Shown: one piece after another, positions 25,783 to 36,316 of the stretch | Layout of the letters: each line of letters starts with the position of its first letter | Position numbering within the stretch: the first letter of the stretch is position 1 | From: Acidobacteriota bacterium | GTDB taxonomy: Bacteria; Acidobacteriota; Vicinamibacteria; Vicinamibacterales; UBA2999 | DNA: 36,316 nt | Reading direction: 5' to 3' | Assembly (NCBI GenBank): GCA_003222635.1 | Contig: QHWQ01000024.1 | Coordinates: 1 to 36,316, forward strand | Translations under genes and position numbers: made by a program | The notes under the pieces: model-generated | Told to the model about the DNA's origin: nothing | The model's database searches: none | Seen by the model: only the letters and a program-made list of their open reading frames with translations

Positions 25783-25790
25783 AGATATCT
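25783..25790. promoter_or_regulatory. Candidate antitoxin operator palindrome AGATATCT
   Basis: Perfect 8-bp palindrome in AT-rich context 19-26 bp upstream of the antitoxin ATG. Confidence 0.3.
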
Positions 25791-25801
25791 CCACTGGGGA
25801 G

Positions 25802-25924
25802 GGCGCTCCGGACCGCAATTCTACGGGAGCATCGGCACGCGTCAAGGCTTCCCGACGTACGTCGGCGCTTCGCGGCCTTGACCCGCGCCTTCCGCTCCCG
25901 TTCGCAAGCCAATATCGGAGCGCC
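25802..25924 (-). repeat. Nested-palindrome MITE/REP-like element, copy B (inverted relative to copy A)
   Basis: GGCGCTCCG (25802-25810)/CGGAGCGCC (25916-25924); GGGAGC (25825-25830)/GCTCCC (25894-25899); GTCAAGGC (25841-25848)/GCCTTGAC (25875-25882); central CGACGTACGTCG (25853-25864). Confidence 0.7.
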
Positions 25925-25944
25925 GAATCAATCCGCAATCCGCT

Positions 25945-27213
25945 CTAGACAAGACTCAAATCGGCCGCGATTGTCTGCGGGAACACGCGCTCGAGCCGCG
26001 AGTTGTCGAGCGAATACATGCGCTTGAAGATCCCGCTGAGCAGGCCGCGGTATTCGGTCAGGACAGGGAAGTCGCGATTCTGATTCAGCGTCTGCGGCGT
26101 CACCGCGACCTGCTCGCCCGCGAAGCGTCCGCCGTCGATGGCGCCGCCGAGGACCCAGTGCACGCTGCCGTGGCCGTGATCGGTACCGTGCGTGCCGTTC
26201 TCGCCGAACGTGCGGCCGAACTCCGACAGCACGACAACGACGGTGCGGTTCCACGCGGATCCCATCTGCTCGGCAAAGCCGGCGAGCCCTTGACCAAGAC
26301 TCGTGAGCAGCGTGGCGAGCTGGCCCTGCGCATTCCCCTCGTTGACGTGCGTATCCCAGCCGCCGACGTCGATGAAGCCGACGTTGAACTTGTCGGCCAT
26401 CAGACCAGCCATGCGCCGCGCCTCGAGCTCGAATCCCTTCGCGGTAAGCGCGTTGCGATTCGCTGCCTGCATCTCGCCGGTGAGGCCGCCGTGCGCCATC
26501 ATCTCCGCCTGGTCGGCGACCGTCTTGCGAAGGTCAAAGCCTTCGGTGATGAGCGGCTCGAGCCGCGTGCCGGCGTACATGCCGGCGAGCAGTCCCATCT
26601 GCCGATCATCGAACGGCGCGCGACCGGTTCCCTTCAGCGACACGTTCGGGACAACGACGTCGCCGGTCATCACCATCGGCAGGCCGTCGGTGAATGAAAC
26701 GGGCGCGGCCGTGTTGCCGAGCGCTGCCGCGAGCCGGTTGAGGAATCCCGATCCGTACGAATGCGGAGCCGCGCCGGGCGCGGCGATCGGCATCCCGCTT
26801 TCCATACTGTCCTGCGTCTCGAAGTGACTGCGCGTCAGATCGTCAGTTCCCGCAAACGGCACGAACGCGAGCTGACGTTTCTGCCACAAGGGCAGCATCG
26901 TTTCCTTGAGCGCGGGATGCAGTCCCCACATGACCGCGTCGTTGCCGCGTGCCAGCGAGATCGCCGCCGCGGGGTTGACGGGATCCGGCTTCGGCAGCGC
27001 GATCGTTGGCCGTGCCTCGTAGTAGAAGTCGCTGCCGACCGGCACGATCACGTTGGCCGCGTCGTAGCCGCCGCGAAGAAAGACGAGCAGGAACTTCGCA
27101 TCGGCGGCGCCGGGGGCGGCCAATGCCTGCGCGACGATGCCGCGGCACGGCAGGAGCGGATGCACGGCGCCGGCGAGCGCCAGTTTGAGCACGTCGCGAC
27201 GAGTGAGCGTCAT
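25945..27213 (-). CDS. DUF1501 domain-containing protein
   Basis: Tat-like TRRDVLKLALAG; LVFLRGGYDAANVIVP, GGWDTHVNEGNAQGQLATLLTSLGQGLAGFAEQMG, VVVLSEFGRTFGENGTHGTDHGHGSVHWVLGG. Confidence 0.93.
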   Translation of the reverse strand: MTLTRRDVLKLALAGAVHPLLPCRGIVAQALAAPGAADAKFLLVFLRGGYDAANVIVPVGSDFYYEARPTIALPKPDPVNPAAAISLARGNDAVMWGLHPALKETMLPLWQKRQLAFVPFAGTDDLTRSHFETQDSMESGMPIAAPGAAPHSYGSGFLNRLAAALGNTAAPVSFTDGLPMVMTGDVVVPNVSLKGTGRAPFDDRQMGLLAGMYAGTRLEPLITEGFDLRKTVADQAEMMAHGGLTGEMQAANRNALTAKGFELEARRMAGLMADKFNVGFIDVGGWDTHVNEGNAQGQLATLLTSLGQGLAGFAEQMGSAWNRTVVVVLSEFGRTFGENGTHGTDHGHGSVHWVLGGAIDGGRFAGEQVAVTPQTLNQNRDFPVLTEYRGLLSGIFKRMYSLDNSRLERVFPQTIAADLSLV

Positions 27214-27229
27214 ACCAGGATCCTTGTCC

Positions 27230-28783
27230 TTAGCGCTGCATCCAGTCGGGGGACGAGAGCAGGATCAGGTTCCACTCCTGCTGCGACGAGGCGCGGCCGA
27301 GCGTGTCGCGCGTGCGCGCGGTGAGTCCGGGCTCGATCGCGTCGTAAAACACTCGCGAGCTGAGCATCGGGAAGCCGGTCGCGGGGCGCGGCTGGTTGTC
27401 GTCGGTGTTGAAGAGGCCCGCGTTGCCGCCGCCGATTGCGCGCGCGATCTCGAAGCGGAGGACCATCTGGCCCGAACTCGTCCACGCCGCTTCTGTCAAC
27501 GGATAGCCATCCGGGGTGACGCGGCCATAGAGCGGCTCGCCGAGCCGCTGCAGCCAGTTCACCGCCGGGTGATAGTTCGTAATCATCTTCCCGTCGTAGG
27601 CGAGGCGCATCGACGACACGACGTACTGCATCGGGTCCCGGAACTTCTCGAGCGTAACCGTCGGAGCATTGAGCGCATTGATGAAGTCACGATCGAGGAA
27701 CATCGCACGGAGCACGGCCCCGATCGAGCCGTCCGTGCCCTGGAATGTGCGCGCCATTCGTGCGACGAGCGCCGGCGGCGGTTCGTCGGCGACGAAGTAG
27801 GTCGCAAGCTTCGTGCTGATGAAGCGCGCGGTCGCCGGCTGTCGACAGAGGAAATCGACGGCGTCCTGGATTTCCTCGAAACCCTTGCCGTCAATGGTGT
27901 GGCCGAGCAGCGTCTTCTGTCCGAAGTCGTGCCGCGCGGGGTTGAACTCGAAGAGGCCGCGGCGGATGTAGAGCGGCTGCATCTTCGGGCCGAGCCGCGG
28001 TGAGCTGTCAGTGAGATTGATGCCGGCGCCGGTCAGCACGCGCGCCAACTCCTGCACGTCCTGCTGCGTGTAGTTCGATCCGCTCGGGCCGCCGCTGACG
28101 CCGAGCGTGTGAAGTTCCATCAGTTCGCGCGCGTAGTTCTCGTTGATCTTGCCGACGGCGCTCTGCGCGTTGTCCAGGTACTCGAGCATCGTCGGCGACG
28201 TCAGCGTGGCCATCACGAGATCGCCGAACGTGCCGAGCGCGTGCGCGCGGACAGCCTGATCTTCGTACTCGGCGACGGTCCACCGCACGTTGGCCTTCCC
28301 GGAGAACACGCTGAAATGGTTCATCCAGAACCACGTCATCTGCTCGCGAAGCTGCGAGGGCGACAGCAGCGTGCGCATCAGGTGGCGCTTCGTTGTCTCG
28401 TAAATCGCCTGGTTGCCTGCCTGGTTCAGCGCCATCCGCGCCCGCTGCTTCTCGTCGTCGGTGGGAAGCGCGTTGATACGACGCTGCTCGGCGACGAACG
28501 CCTTCACCCGTTGTTCGGCCGTCTGCTGGGTCACGGGAACGGCGGCGACGGCGCGCGCGAGCTCCGGCGGGTCGGCGGCGGGCGGATGCAGCTGCTCGTC
28601 GAGGAACCTCTCACGGCCGAGCTGGCGGAAGCGTGCGACAGAGGTGCTGTCGAGACCGAAGGTCACCCGCGCCAGCCAGCGAAGGTCGCCGCGTGTCAGC
28701 GGCTTCGGTGTGAACGCGGCCGGCCTGCCCCCGGCGGCGAGCGCCGCGAGGCAGACGGCCGCAACTCCGAGACGGATACGCAT
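27230..28783 (-). CDS. DUF1800 domain-containing protein
   Basis: RWLARVTFGLDSTSVARFRQLGRERFLDEQLHPP, MTWFWMNHFSVFSGK, NENYARELMELHTLGVSGG, YTQQDVQELARVLTG. Confidence 0.93.
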   Translation of the reverse strand: MRIRLGVAAVCLAALAAGGRPAAFTPKPLTRGDLRWLARVTFGLDSTSVARFRQLGRERFLDEQLHPPAADPPELARAVAAVPVTQQTAEQRVKAFVAEQRRINALPTDDEKQRARMALNQAGNQAIYETTKRHLMRTLLSPSQLREQMTWFWMNHFSVFSGKANVRWTVAEYEDQAVRAHALGTFGDLVMATLTSPTMLEYLDNAQSAVGKINENYARELMELHTLGVSGGPSGSNYTQQDVQELARVLTGAGINLTDSSPRLGPKMQPLYIRRGLFEFNPARHDFGQKTLLGHTIDGKGFEEIQDAVDFLCRQPATARFISTKLATYFVADEPPPALVARMARTFQGTDGSIGAVLRAMFLDRDFINALNAPTVTLEKFRDPMQYVVSSMRLAYDGKMITNYHPAVNWLQRLGEPLYGRVTPDGYPLTEAAWTSSGQMVLRFEIARAIGGGNAGLFNTDDNQPRPATGFPMLSSRVFYDAIEPGLTARTRDTLGRASSQQEWNLILLSSPDWMQR

Positions 28784-28802
28784 GGGGCCCCGCGAGGAAG
28801 CA

Positions 28803-31800
28803 TTACTTCTCGCGTCCGCTGCCAGTGACGCTGCTCAGGCGGCGGAAGTACTCGGCGGCGGCATCCTCATATCCAGTCGGCGCAGTCAGCGGATCGCTGC
28901 TGCGAACCTGCCCGGAGGACTTGTCGTCGAGCTGACGACGCAGCTGGAGCTCCAGCGTGTCGACGCCGCTCAACAGCCGCTGATGGAGTTCCTCCACCAT
29001 CGCCGGATTGCCAGGGAAGCGGCGGAGATCGAGGTGCTCCATATCAGTGATCAACTGCTGGATCTGCCGATCGAGCGCCGGATCGTTTGACACCTGGCTG
29101 CGCAGGTGATTCAGCTCGTTCACGCCCTGCTGAATCATCTGCTGTGGATCGGCATTCGGCGTCGCCTGCGGCGGCGCCGCGGTCGGCGATCCGGGTCGCG
29201 CGTTGTTGCCAGTATCGAAGCCGTATTGATACCCGCCGCCGCCACCGAATCCTCCGCCAGGCTGAATGTTGCCGGCCTGGCCGCCACGCCCATCGCCGCC
29301 GCGTTGTCCGCCCTGGCCAGATTGCGCGCCCTGCCCGCCCTGCTGTCCCGCCTGACCTGGTTGACCTGGTTGACCGTCGCGACTGAGCGCTCCCGCCTGA
29401 TACGAGGACGACGCCTGATTCTGCCCTTGTCCCGGCTGACCCTGCCCGCGTTGTCCGGTACTCTGATCCCGTAGCGCTTCGAGCTGGCGGCGCAGCTGCT
29501 CGATCTGGTTGAGAGCCGCCTCGGCACGGTCGCCGCCCTGCTGTTGACCGCCGGCGTTGAGCGCCTGCTGTGCGTCGCGCGTCTGATCGCGAAGGCGCTG
29601 AAGCCCAGACGCGACCTGCGCCTCCGTGCCGTTGGAGTTCGGATCGGTTCCGGTGCGCAGCCAGTCGGCCGTGCGCTGTGGCGATCGGTGGCCAACTGCG
29701 GAAGTTGTGCGCGATCGGTCGAGCCTTGCCGTAATTTCGCGAGGCGGTCGGCCTGCTCCTTCTCCTGGGCGGCGAGGCGGTCGGCTTCGCGCGCAATCGC
29801 CGCGAGCCGTTGCGCTGCTTCCTGCGACTGGACTCCACCGAGCAGACTGGTGGCCTCGCGCAGACGCTCCGCCGCAAGACGCGCATCCGCGGCGCTCTGT
29901 CCCTCTGTCGCGCGTCGCATGTCCTCCTGTGCCTGCTTCAGGCGATCGAGCGCCTGCTGCGCGGCGCGCTGACGCGCGTCCGCTGCGGACTGCTGCGAGC
30001 CAGATTGGCCACCCTGACCTGATTGCGCCTGACCTGATGCGGACGATTGCCCGGATCCGCCCTGCGCACCGCCAGAGGCGGCCTGCTGACCCTGTTGACC
30101 CTGCTGACCGCCTTGTTGTTGCGACTTCGTCAACTGCTCGATCTGCCGTTGCAGCTGCTCCGCTTCGCGCTGCAGCATCTCCTGCTGCCAGCGCTGCTCG
30201 AAGCTCTGCGCGCTGTTGTTGCGCTGCTGCTGCGCGAGAGCTTCCTGCCGCCGCGCCAGCGCATCCAGTTTCTGCAGCGCATCGTCGATGTCTTGCGCGC
30301 GCTGGTCGGCGGAGGACGCCGACTGCTGCGTTTCGTACTGGTTCTTCTGCGTATCGAGCTCGAGATCGAACAGGCTCGCGAGGTCACGTCCGGCGCCGCC
30401 ACCACCACCGCCACCGCCGCCGCCTCGCGCCCCGAACGCGACTTCGATCTGGCGGAACGTCGCCTCGGCGCGCAGGAGGTGCTGCAGCGCATTCTGCTCG
30501 TCCGGGATCGAGTCCTGCCACTTCTGCTGCTGCAGTTTGGAAGCGGCTGGCCCCATCGACTCCGCGGCCGCGTTCATCTCCTGCTGGAACGTGCTGAACT
30601 CGCCGTTTTCGCGCGTCAGCTCGCGTGCCTCCAGCCGGCCGGCAAGCGACAGCGACTGATTGCGCAGCGCGGTCTGGACGTCGGAGAGGAACTTCGCGCT
30701 CTCCGCCGCCTGCTTGGCGGCAGCCTTCGCGTCGTTCTGCTGTTTGAAGGTCTGGCTGATGATTTCCTTCTCCCGCTGCGAGATCTGGCTTGGGTCGAAC
30801 TGGTTACCTCCGCCGCCACCACCACCGCCGCCACCACCGGCCTGCTGCGACTGCGAGAACTCACGCTCGAATGGATCGACCTGGATGAACGCCATGTCGG
30901 TGTGCCCTTCCGAGCGCGCGTCGCTGTCCGTGGCATAGAGGCTCACCATATGGCCAGGCACCAGCTTGAAATCGTCGAGCGCCAGCATCGTCGAAGCTGT
31001 CGCGTCCTTGTCGATCTGGATGGCGCCGCGGTACCGGTTGTTCTCGCCGCCGGCCAGCTGAATCCGGCGGCCGTCGTCGAGCGCGAGGAGACCATCCTTC
31101 AGCGGACGATCGGTGACGACCTCGAGATCGGCCTTCGTCCCCTCGAGCGCGCGCAGATCGCCGCCGCGTTCCTCGACCGTGTCCTTCAATCCGGTCCAGC
31201 CCGGATAGTGGTACGTCACCTTGATCTGCTGCACCGTCGGCTGGTCGACGACGCGGATCGTGAAATGCTGCGATCGCTTGGCACCGGCCTCGACGTAGTA
31301 CTCGACGTTTTCAGGAAGCGCCGTGAACACGAACTGATAGCCGGGCGCCCCCGAACGCGGCTGCATGCTCACCTGCTCCCACTTCGAGCCGCTCGCGTAG
31401 TGGGCGTAGAGCGACACCTGCGGGCTCAACATTCCGCCGGGCAGCGCGGTGATCACCTGATCGGCATGCCGGCGAACGGTCGCATCGCCGGGCGTGACCT
31501 GCAGCTCGTAGAGCGGCGCCGCGCCGCGGCTCGACCGCGTCCACAGAAGATGTGCACCATAGCCCAGGAATCCGGGTGCGGCGGCAATCATCCAGAGCAG
31601 CGCCACCAGCGACGCCGCGGCCGTGCCGAACCACGCGAGAAGCCTTCCCGTGGTGGCGGCCGCCGCCGGCTCCACGCCGCGTGCGATGTCGAGCGTATCG
31701 GCCGCCAGCAGCTCGACGAACGGATCGGCCTGATCCTTGTCGGCGAACGTCATGAGGCGCTGCTTGAACTGCGGGAACTTCTGTTCGACCAGCGCGACGG

Positions 31801-32056
31801 CGCTCCGTCGCGTCAGCTGCCGCAGTGGAATCGCCAGACCGAAACCGGTCGCGCACAGGAGGATGCAGACGAGCGCGAATCGCGCCGCGGTGATGCTGCC
31901 GCCGGAGAAGGCGAACGCGTTCGCGATGAACACGAGGAGGAGCGTGGCACCGAGGGCGGCACCCGCGACGACCGCCGCGCCGCGCGACAACGCCGCGATG
32001 CGGAGACGCCGCTGCAGCCGATCGATATACGCCTGGAGTTCCTGTGGAGCGCTCAT
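28803..32056 (-). pseudogene. Large membrane-anchored, Gln/Gly-rich coiled-coil protein (DUF4175-like) with frameshift near 29676-29680
   Basis: Frame 29135-32056 is coding-like until RLAKLRQGSTDRAQLPQLATDRHSA; thereafter the coherent frame is ...RTADWLRTGTDPNSNGTEAQVASGLQRLRDQTRDAQQALNAGGQQQGGDRAEAALNQIEQLRRQLEALRDQ...GQPGQPGQAGQQGGQG... continuing into 28803-29138 (MIQQGVNELNHLRSQ...SVTGSGREK). Confidence 0.8.
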
Positions 32057-32069
32057 GGTGCCTCTCGTT

Positions 32070-33987
32070 TCACGACTCCTCGTGCGGCGTGCCGAGGTAG
32101 CGGCTCGCCAGCCAGGACTCCGATAGGGCCGCCAGCAACGCGAAAGCCATTATGTACCACCACAACGGGTACGGCTGCGTTCCTTCTGACGCCGGTACTG
32201 CCGCCGCCGCGGAAGGCTGCGCGCGCGGCCCCTTCCCTTGCCACAGCGCCAGCACGTCGGCCGGTATGACATCAAGATTCGATTCGCGCCTGTCCGCATT
32301 GACGCCGACGACATCCTGCCGGCCGCTCGCCAGGCGCACTTGATAGAAACCTGCTTCGCTCAGTCGGAACGATTGCACGGTCGCTGCCTCCCGCAGCGAC
32401 AAGGGGCGGCGGCCTTCCGGATCGACGATCTCGACGCCCGACGTCGATGCCGCGGGTTCCTGCGCCGTGCGCAAGTCCAGATACGAGTCGACCTGACGGG
32501 CGATACTCCGCCGTTCGGTGCCGGCCAGATAGCGCGCCGCCTGGTCGATGAAGGCGACGAACGCGGGATGGAGCGGAAAGTCATTGGCGAGATTGTCGAA
32601 TCCTGACGTAAACAACAGCGCGCGGCCTTCCCCGATCTTCCGATCGAGCAAGACGGGCGTGCGGTCGGTGAGGCGTGCGATCACGCGACCGTCCGCGTCA
32701 TCCACCTGCGCCGCGTAGTAGAACTTCACGCCGGCCCAGTTCTCCCGCTTGCCCATCTCCGATTCCGACGGATCGTTTTCGCCGATCGTCGCGAACCGCT
32801 CGCCGCCCGATTGTTCGCGGCTGTAATCGTGAACCTGCCGGATGGCGTCGCCGAGGACCGGCACGCGGCTTCGGCCCGCGGCCGCCGTCCCGATCGCCAT
32901 CAGGACGCCTCCGCCACCGCGAGCGTACGACAGCACATCGTTCTCGAGGGATGCCGGCAGCGCCGGCAGGTTCGACAGGACGACGAAGGCGTACTTGCGA
33001 AGAGGGAGACCGGCTGCCTGATCGATCGACACGCTCTGTACTGTGAACGCCGATCCGGCCGCCGACGCCAGCGCACTCTCGAAATACAGCGGCGACCGGG
33101 CGTCGGTCGCCGCGTGGACGAAGAGCAGACGCACGGCCGCCGGCGGGCACGTGGGCGGCTTGTGTCGCAACCGTCTTCCCGTTGACGACAAGCGAGACGG
33201 TGCGGTCGGCGGCAGGCGTGGCATACCCGGCGACGACCGCCTGCACGCGCGTCGGCTTCGCGCCCTTCGCAGTGCCCCACAACTGTCCCGGCGCCGTCAC
33301 GCTCTCGACCGTCCAGTTCGGGACCGCGGCCGTGACGACTGGATGGAGCACGAGCGTCACGGTATCCGGCAGCACCATCTCCGAGAAGCTCGGCGTCATG
33401 TTCGACCGCTGCATGTCGCTGAACAGATGCAGTTCGATCGGCGTGTGCGCGGTATCCGCCACCTGCCGCACGGCGGTGGCCAGCTCGCCGAGGCTGCCGC
33501 GGGAATCGTCCGGCGTAATGCCCGCCACGGCCGCCCGCAATGCGCCTGTGTCCTCCGTCGGCTGCGTCAGCACGTGCAGCTCGGAGCTGAACGCCATGAC
33601 CTGTGTGCGCTGCGACGCGCGGCGGCCGGCGAGCACGGCCAGCGCCTCGCGCTTCGCGTCGTTCATGCGCGTCCCCGCATGCATGCTGAACGACCGATCA
33701 ATCACGAGCAGGACGAGCTTCTGCGCCGGCACGCTTGCCGCCGGCCGGGAGATGAAGGGATCGGCAAACGCGACCGCGATCGCCACCAGCAGCAGGAGCC
33801 GAAGCGATAGCAGCAGAAGATAACGAAGACGACGATGACGAATCGAGCTTTGCGTGCGCGGCTCGAAGAACATCAGCGAGCTGAACGGCTTCGGGGTCGT
33901 GCTGTGGCGCCGGAGCAGGTGGAGATAGATCGGGATGCCGATCGCTGCCAGGCCACCGAGAAACAATGGAGCAATCAGACCCATCAC
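32070..33987 (-). pseudogene. BatA/vWA-type membrane protein with internal deletion and frameshift near 33150
   Basis: N-part MMGLIAPLFLGGLAAIGIPIYLHLLRRHSTTPKPFSSLMFFEPRTQSSIRHRRLRYLLLLSLRLLLL...LVLLVIDRSFSMHAG; coherent sequence jumps frame from VNGKTVATQAAHVPAGG to AAVRLLFVHAATDARSPLYFESAL and ends in the 32070-33224 frame. Confidence 0.82.
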
Positions 33988-33997
33988 AGCACCCCGG

Positions 33998-34846
33998 TCA
34001 GTTCCTGCCCTGGCGGATCGTCAGGTGGAAGTAATCCAGCCGGGCATCGCGGCAGCGCTCGCGCAGCGCCGCGAGGTGCGCGGCCATCTTGTCGCGGTAT
34101 TCGTGCTTCGCGTAGTCGGGCGTCACTTCCATCCGCTGGGTGGTTTCCACGTCGATGAGCACGGCCGACTCGCTGAACTCCGGCTTGATTTCCTGCCGAT
34201 CGAGAATGTGAAAGAGCACGACCTCGTTGCCGTGGAAGCGCAGCGGCTCGATCGTCCGCACGATCACATCCGGTGACTCGTAGAAGTCCGACACGATCAC
34301 CACGAGCCCGCGGCGTCGAAGAAACTCCTGAAAGTGCTCCATCGGCTTGGCGAAATTCGTCCGCGCGCGCGGCTCGGCGAGCTCGAGGCCGCTCAGCAGC
34401 CGCTGCAGCTGGCCGTGGCGTGTGGACGGCCGGATGTAGTTCCGCACCTCGTCGTCGAAGACGATGAGGCCTGCCGCGTCGCGCTGGCTGTGAATCGCGA
34501 GATAGAACAGCGACGCCGCGAGGTAGCGCGCGTAATCGATCTTCGTCACGCCGTGCGATCCGTACTCCATGGACTGGCTGGCATCGAGGAGCACGGTGAG
34601 CAGGCTGTTCGTCTCGCCGCGATACCGCTTGAGATACGCGCGCTCCGTGCGGGCGAACACGTTCCAGTCCACGTGGCGGAGATCGTCGCCGGGCGTGTAC
34701 GCCCGGTACTCGGCGAACTCCTGGCTGAAGCCGAAGTCGGGCGACCGATGGAGGCCCGCCACGAAGCCGTCCACGACCGTTCTGGCGATCAGATCCAGAC
34801 CGGAGATGCCGGCCAGCACGTCTGGATTGAGGAATCGCTGCGACAT
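33998..34846 (-). CDS. DUF58 domain-containing protein
   Basis: GLHRSPDFGFSQEFAEYRAYTPGDDLRHVDWNVFARTERAYLKRYRGETNSLLTVLLDASQSM. Confidence 0.93.
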   Translation of the reverse strand: MSQRFLNPDVLAGISGLDLIARTVVDGFVAGLHRSPDFGFSQEFAEYRAYTPGDDLRHVDWNVFARTERAYLKRYRGETNSLLTVLLDASQSMEYGSHGVTKIDYARYLAASLFYLAIHSQRDAAGLIVFDDEVRNYIRPSTRHGQLQRLLSGLELAEPRARTNFAKPMEHFQEFLRRRGLVVIVSDFYESPDVIVRTIEPLRFHGNEVVLFHILDRQEIKPEFSESAVLIDVETTQRMEVTPDYAKHEYRDKMAAHLAALRERCRDARLDYFHLTIRQGRN

Positions 34847-34858
34847 GCGGTCCGATCG

Positions 34859-35886
<1,028 letters not shown>

Positions 35887-35890
<4 letters not shown>

Positions 35891-36316
35891 TTATGGGCAT
35901 CCTCGATCTGCAATAAGAGGTTCTGAGCGGGCCGGTAGTTGGGGGCGGCCTCGAGCGCGGCCAGCACCTGCTCTTCGGCCTTGTCGATCTGGCGCGCCGC
36001 GAAATACGCGGCGGCGAGCTTGTAGAGCGCGCCCGCCTTGTCGAGAGGGTGCAGGGACACGAGCGCGGTGTATTCGCGGATCGCATCCGGCTCGTTGTGC
36101 AGCGTCAGCAAGAGATCGCCAAGGCGCCGGTGCAGATCCTCGTCCAGGGGATAGATGTCGTTGATGCCGTCCAGCGTCGCCGCCGCGTCCTGCGGATGTC
36201 CAGCCTCCTCCTGCAGCGACGCGAGCTTCTCGAGCACGTCGGGATTCTCGCCGCCGAACTTCTTGTAGTCGGTCAGCACCGCAATCGCGGCGTTCCGGTC
36301 GCCCTTTGCCGTATAG
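35887..36316 (-). CDS. TPR-repeat protein, C-terminal part (runs off window edge)
   Basis: TPR-like LHRRLGDLLLTLHNEPDAIREYTALVSLHPLDKAGALYKLAAAYFAARQIDKAEEQVLAALEAAP; frame open to the window edge (YTAKGDRNAAIAV upstream); ATGA-type overlap with moxR. Confidence 0.8.

Noticed and set aside
25114-25924. Integron attC sites flanking a TA cassette
   Set aside because: No GTTRRRY/RYYYAAC core sites found at the ends of either palindrome.
25114-25924. CRISPR array
   Set aside because: Only two copies, inverted, about 570 bp apart, no spacers or cas genes.
28803-29138. Independent small gene MIQQGVNELNHL...
   Set aside because: Better explained as the C-terminus of the upstream protein after a frameshift; the frame is open upstream with coherent Q/G-rich coding.
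30047-32269. 740-aa plus-strand ORF antisense to the coiled-coil membrane protein
   Set aside because: Composition (Leu/Arg repeats mirroring Gln/Gly codons) is an antisense artefact.

Overview
High-GC window, probably Acidobacteriota-like (inferred from gene content: TolB-propeller Ser/Thr kinases with ECF sigma partner, DUF1501/DUF1800 pair, MoxR-DUF58-BatA operon, choice-of-anchor P protein). The most interesting locus is a compact, apparently unannotated class II lanthipeptide cluster on the minus strand (about 7.3-12.06 kb). It holds a 77-aa precursor gene (lanA, 11826-12059), a strong stem-loop, a LanM synthetase (8538-11801), and a translationally coupled uncharacterised partner (7447-8541). 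A SAM methyltransferase carrying an internal deletion lies divergent to it. No LanT, protease or immunity gene is visible nearby. A second locus of interest is 24.8-25.95 kb. There a ParD/ParE-type operon is hidden from the ORF track because the toxin has an in-frame TGA at codon 5, and it is bracketed by two about 125-bp nested-palindrome (MITE/REP-like) elements in inverted orientation, one abutting a degraded hydrolase fragment. Several other genes are disrupted: BatA-like, the large coiled-coil membrane protein, ECF sigma, polysaccharide deacetylase and a receiver domain. The window is therefore either undergoing gene decay or contains assembly errors. The rest is ordinary accessory metabolism, including an epoxide hydrolase, SDR, amidohydrolase, VOC protein, SoxC-like sulfite dehydrogenase with cytochromes, and secreted proteins. 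All calls come from reading the sequence and supplied translations; no database search was run.
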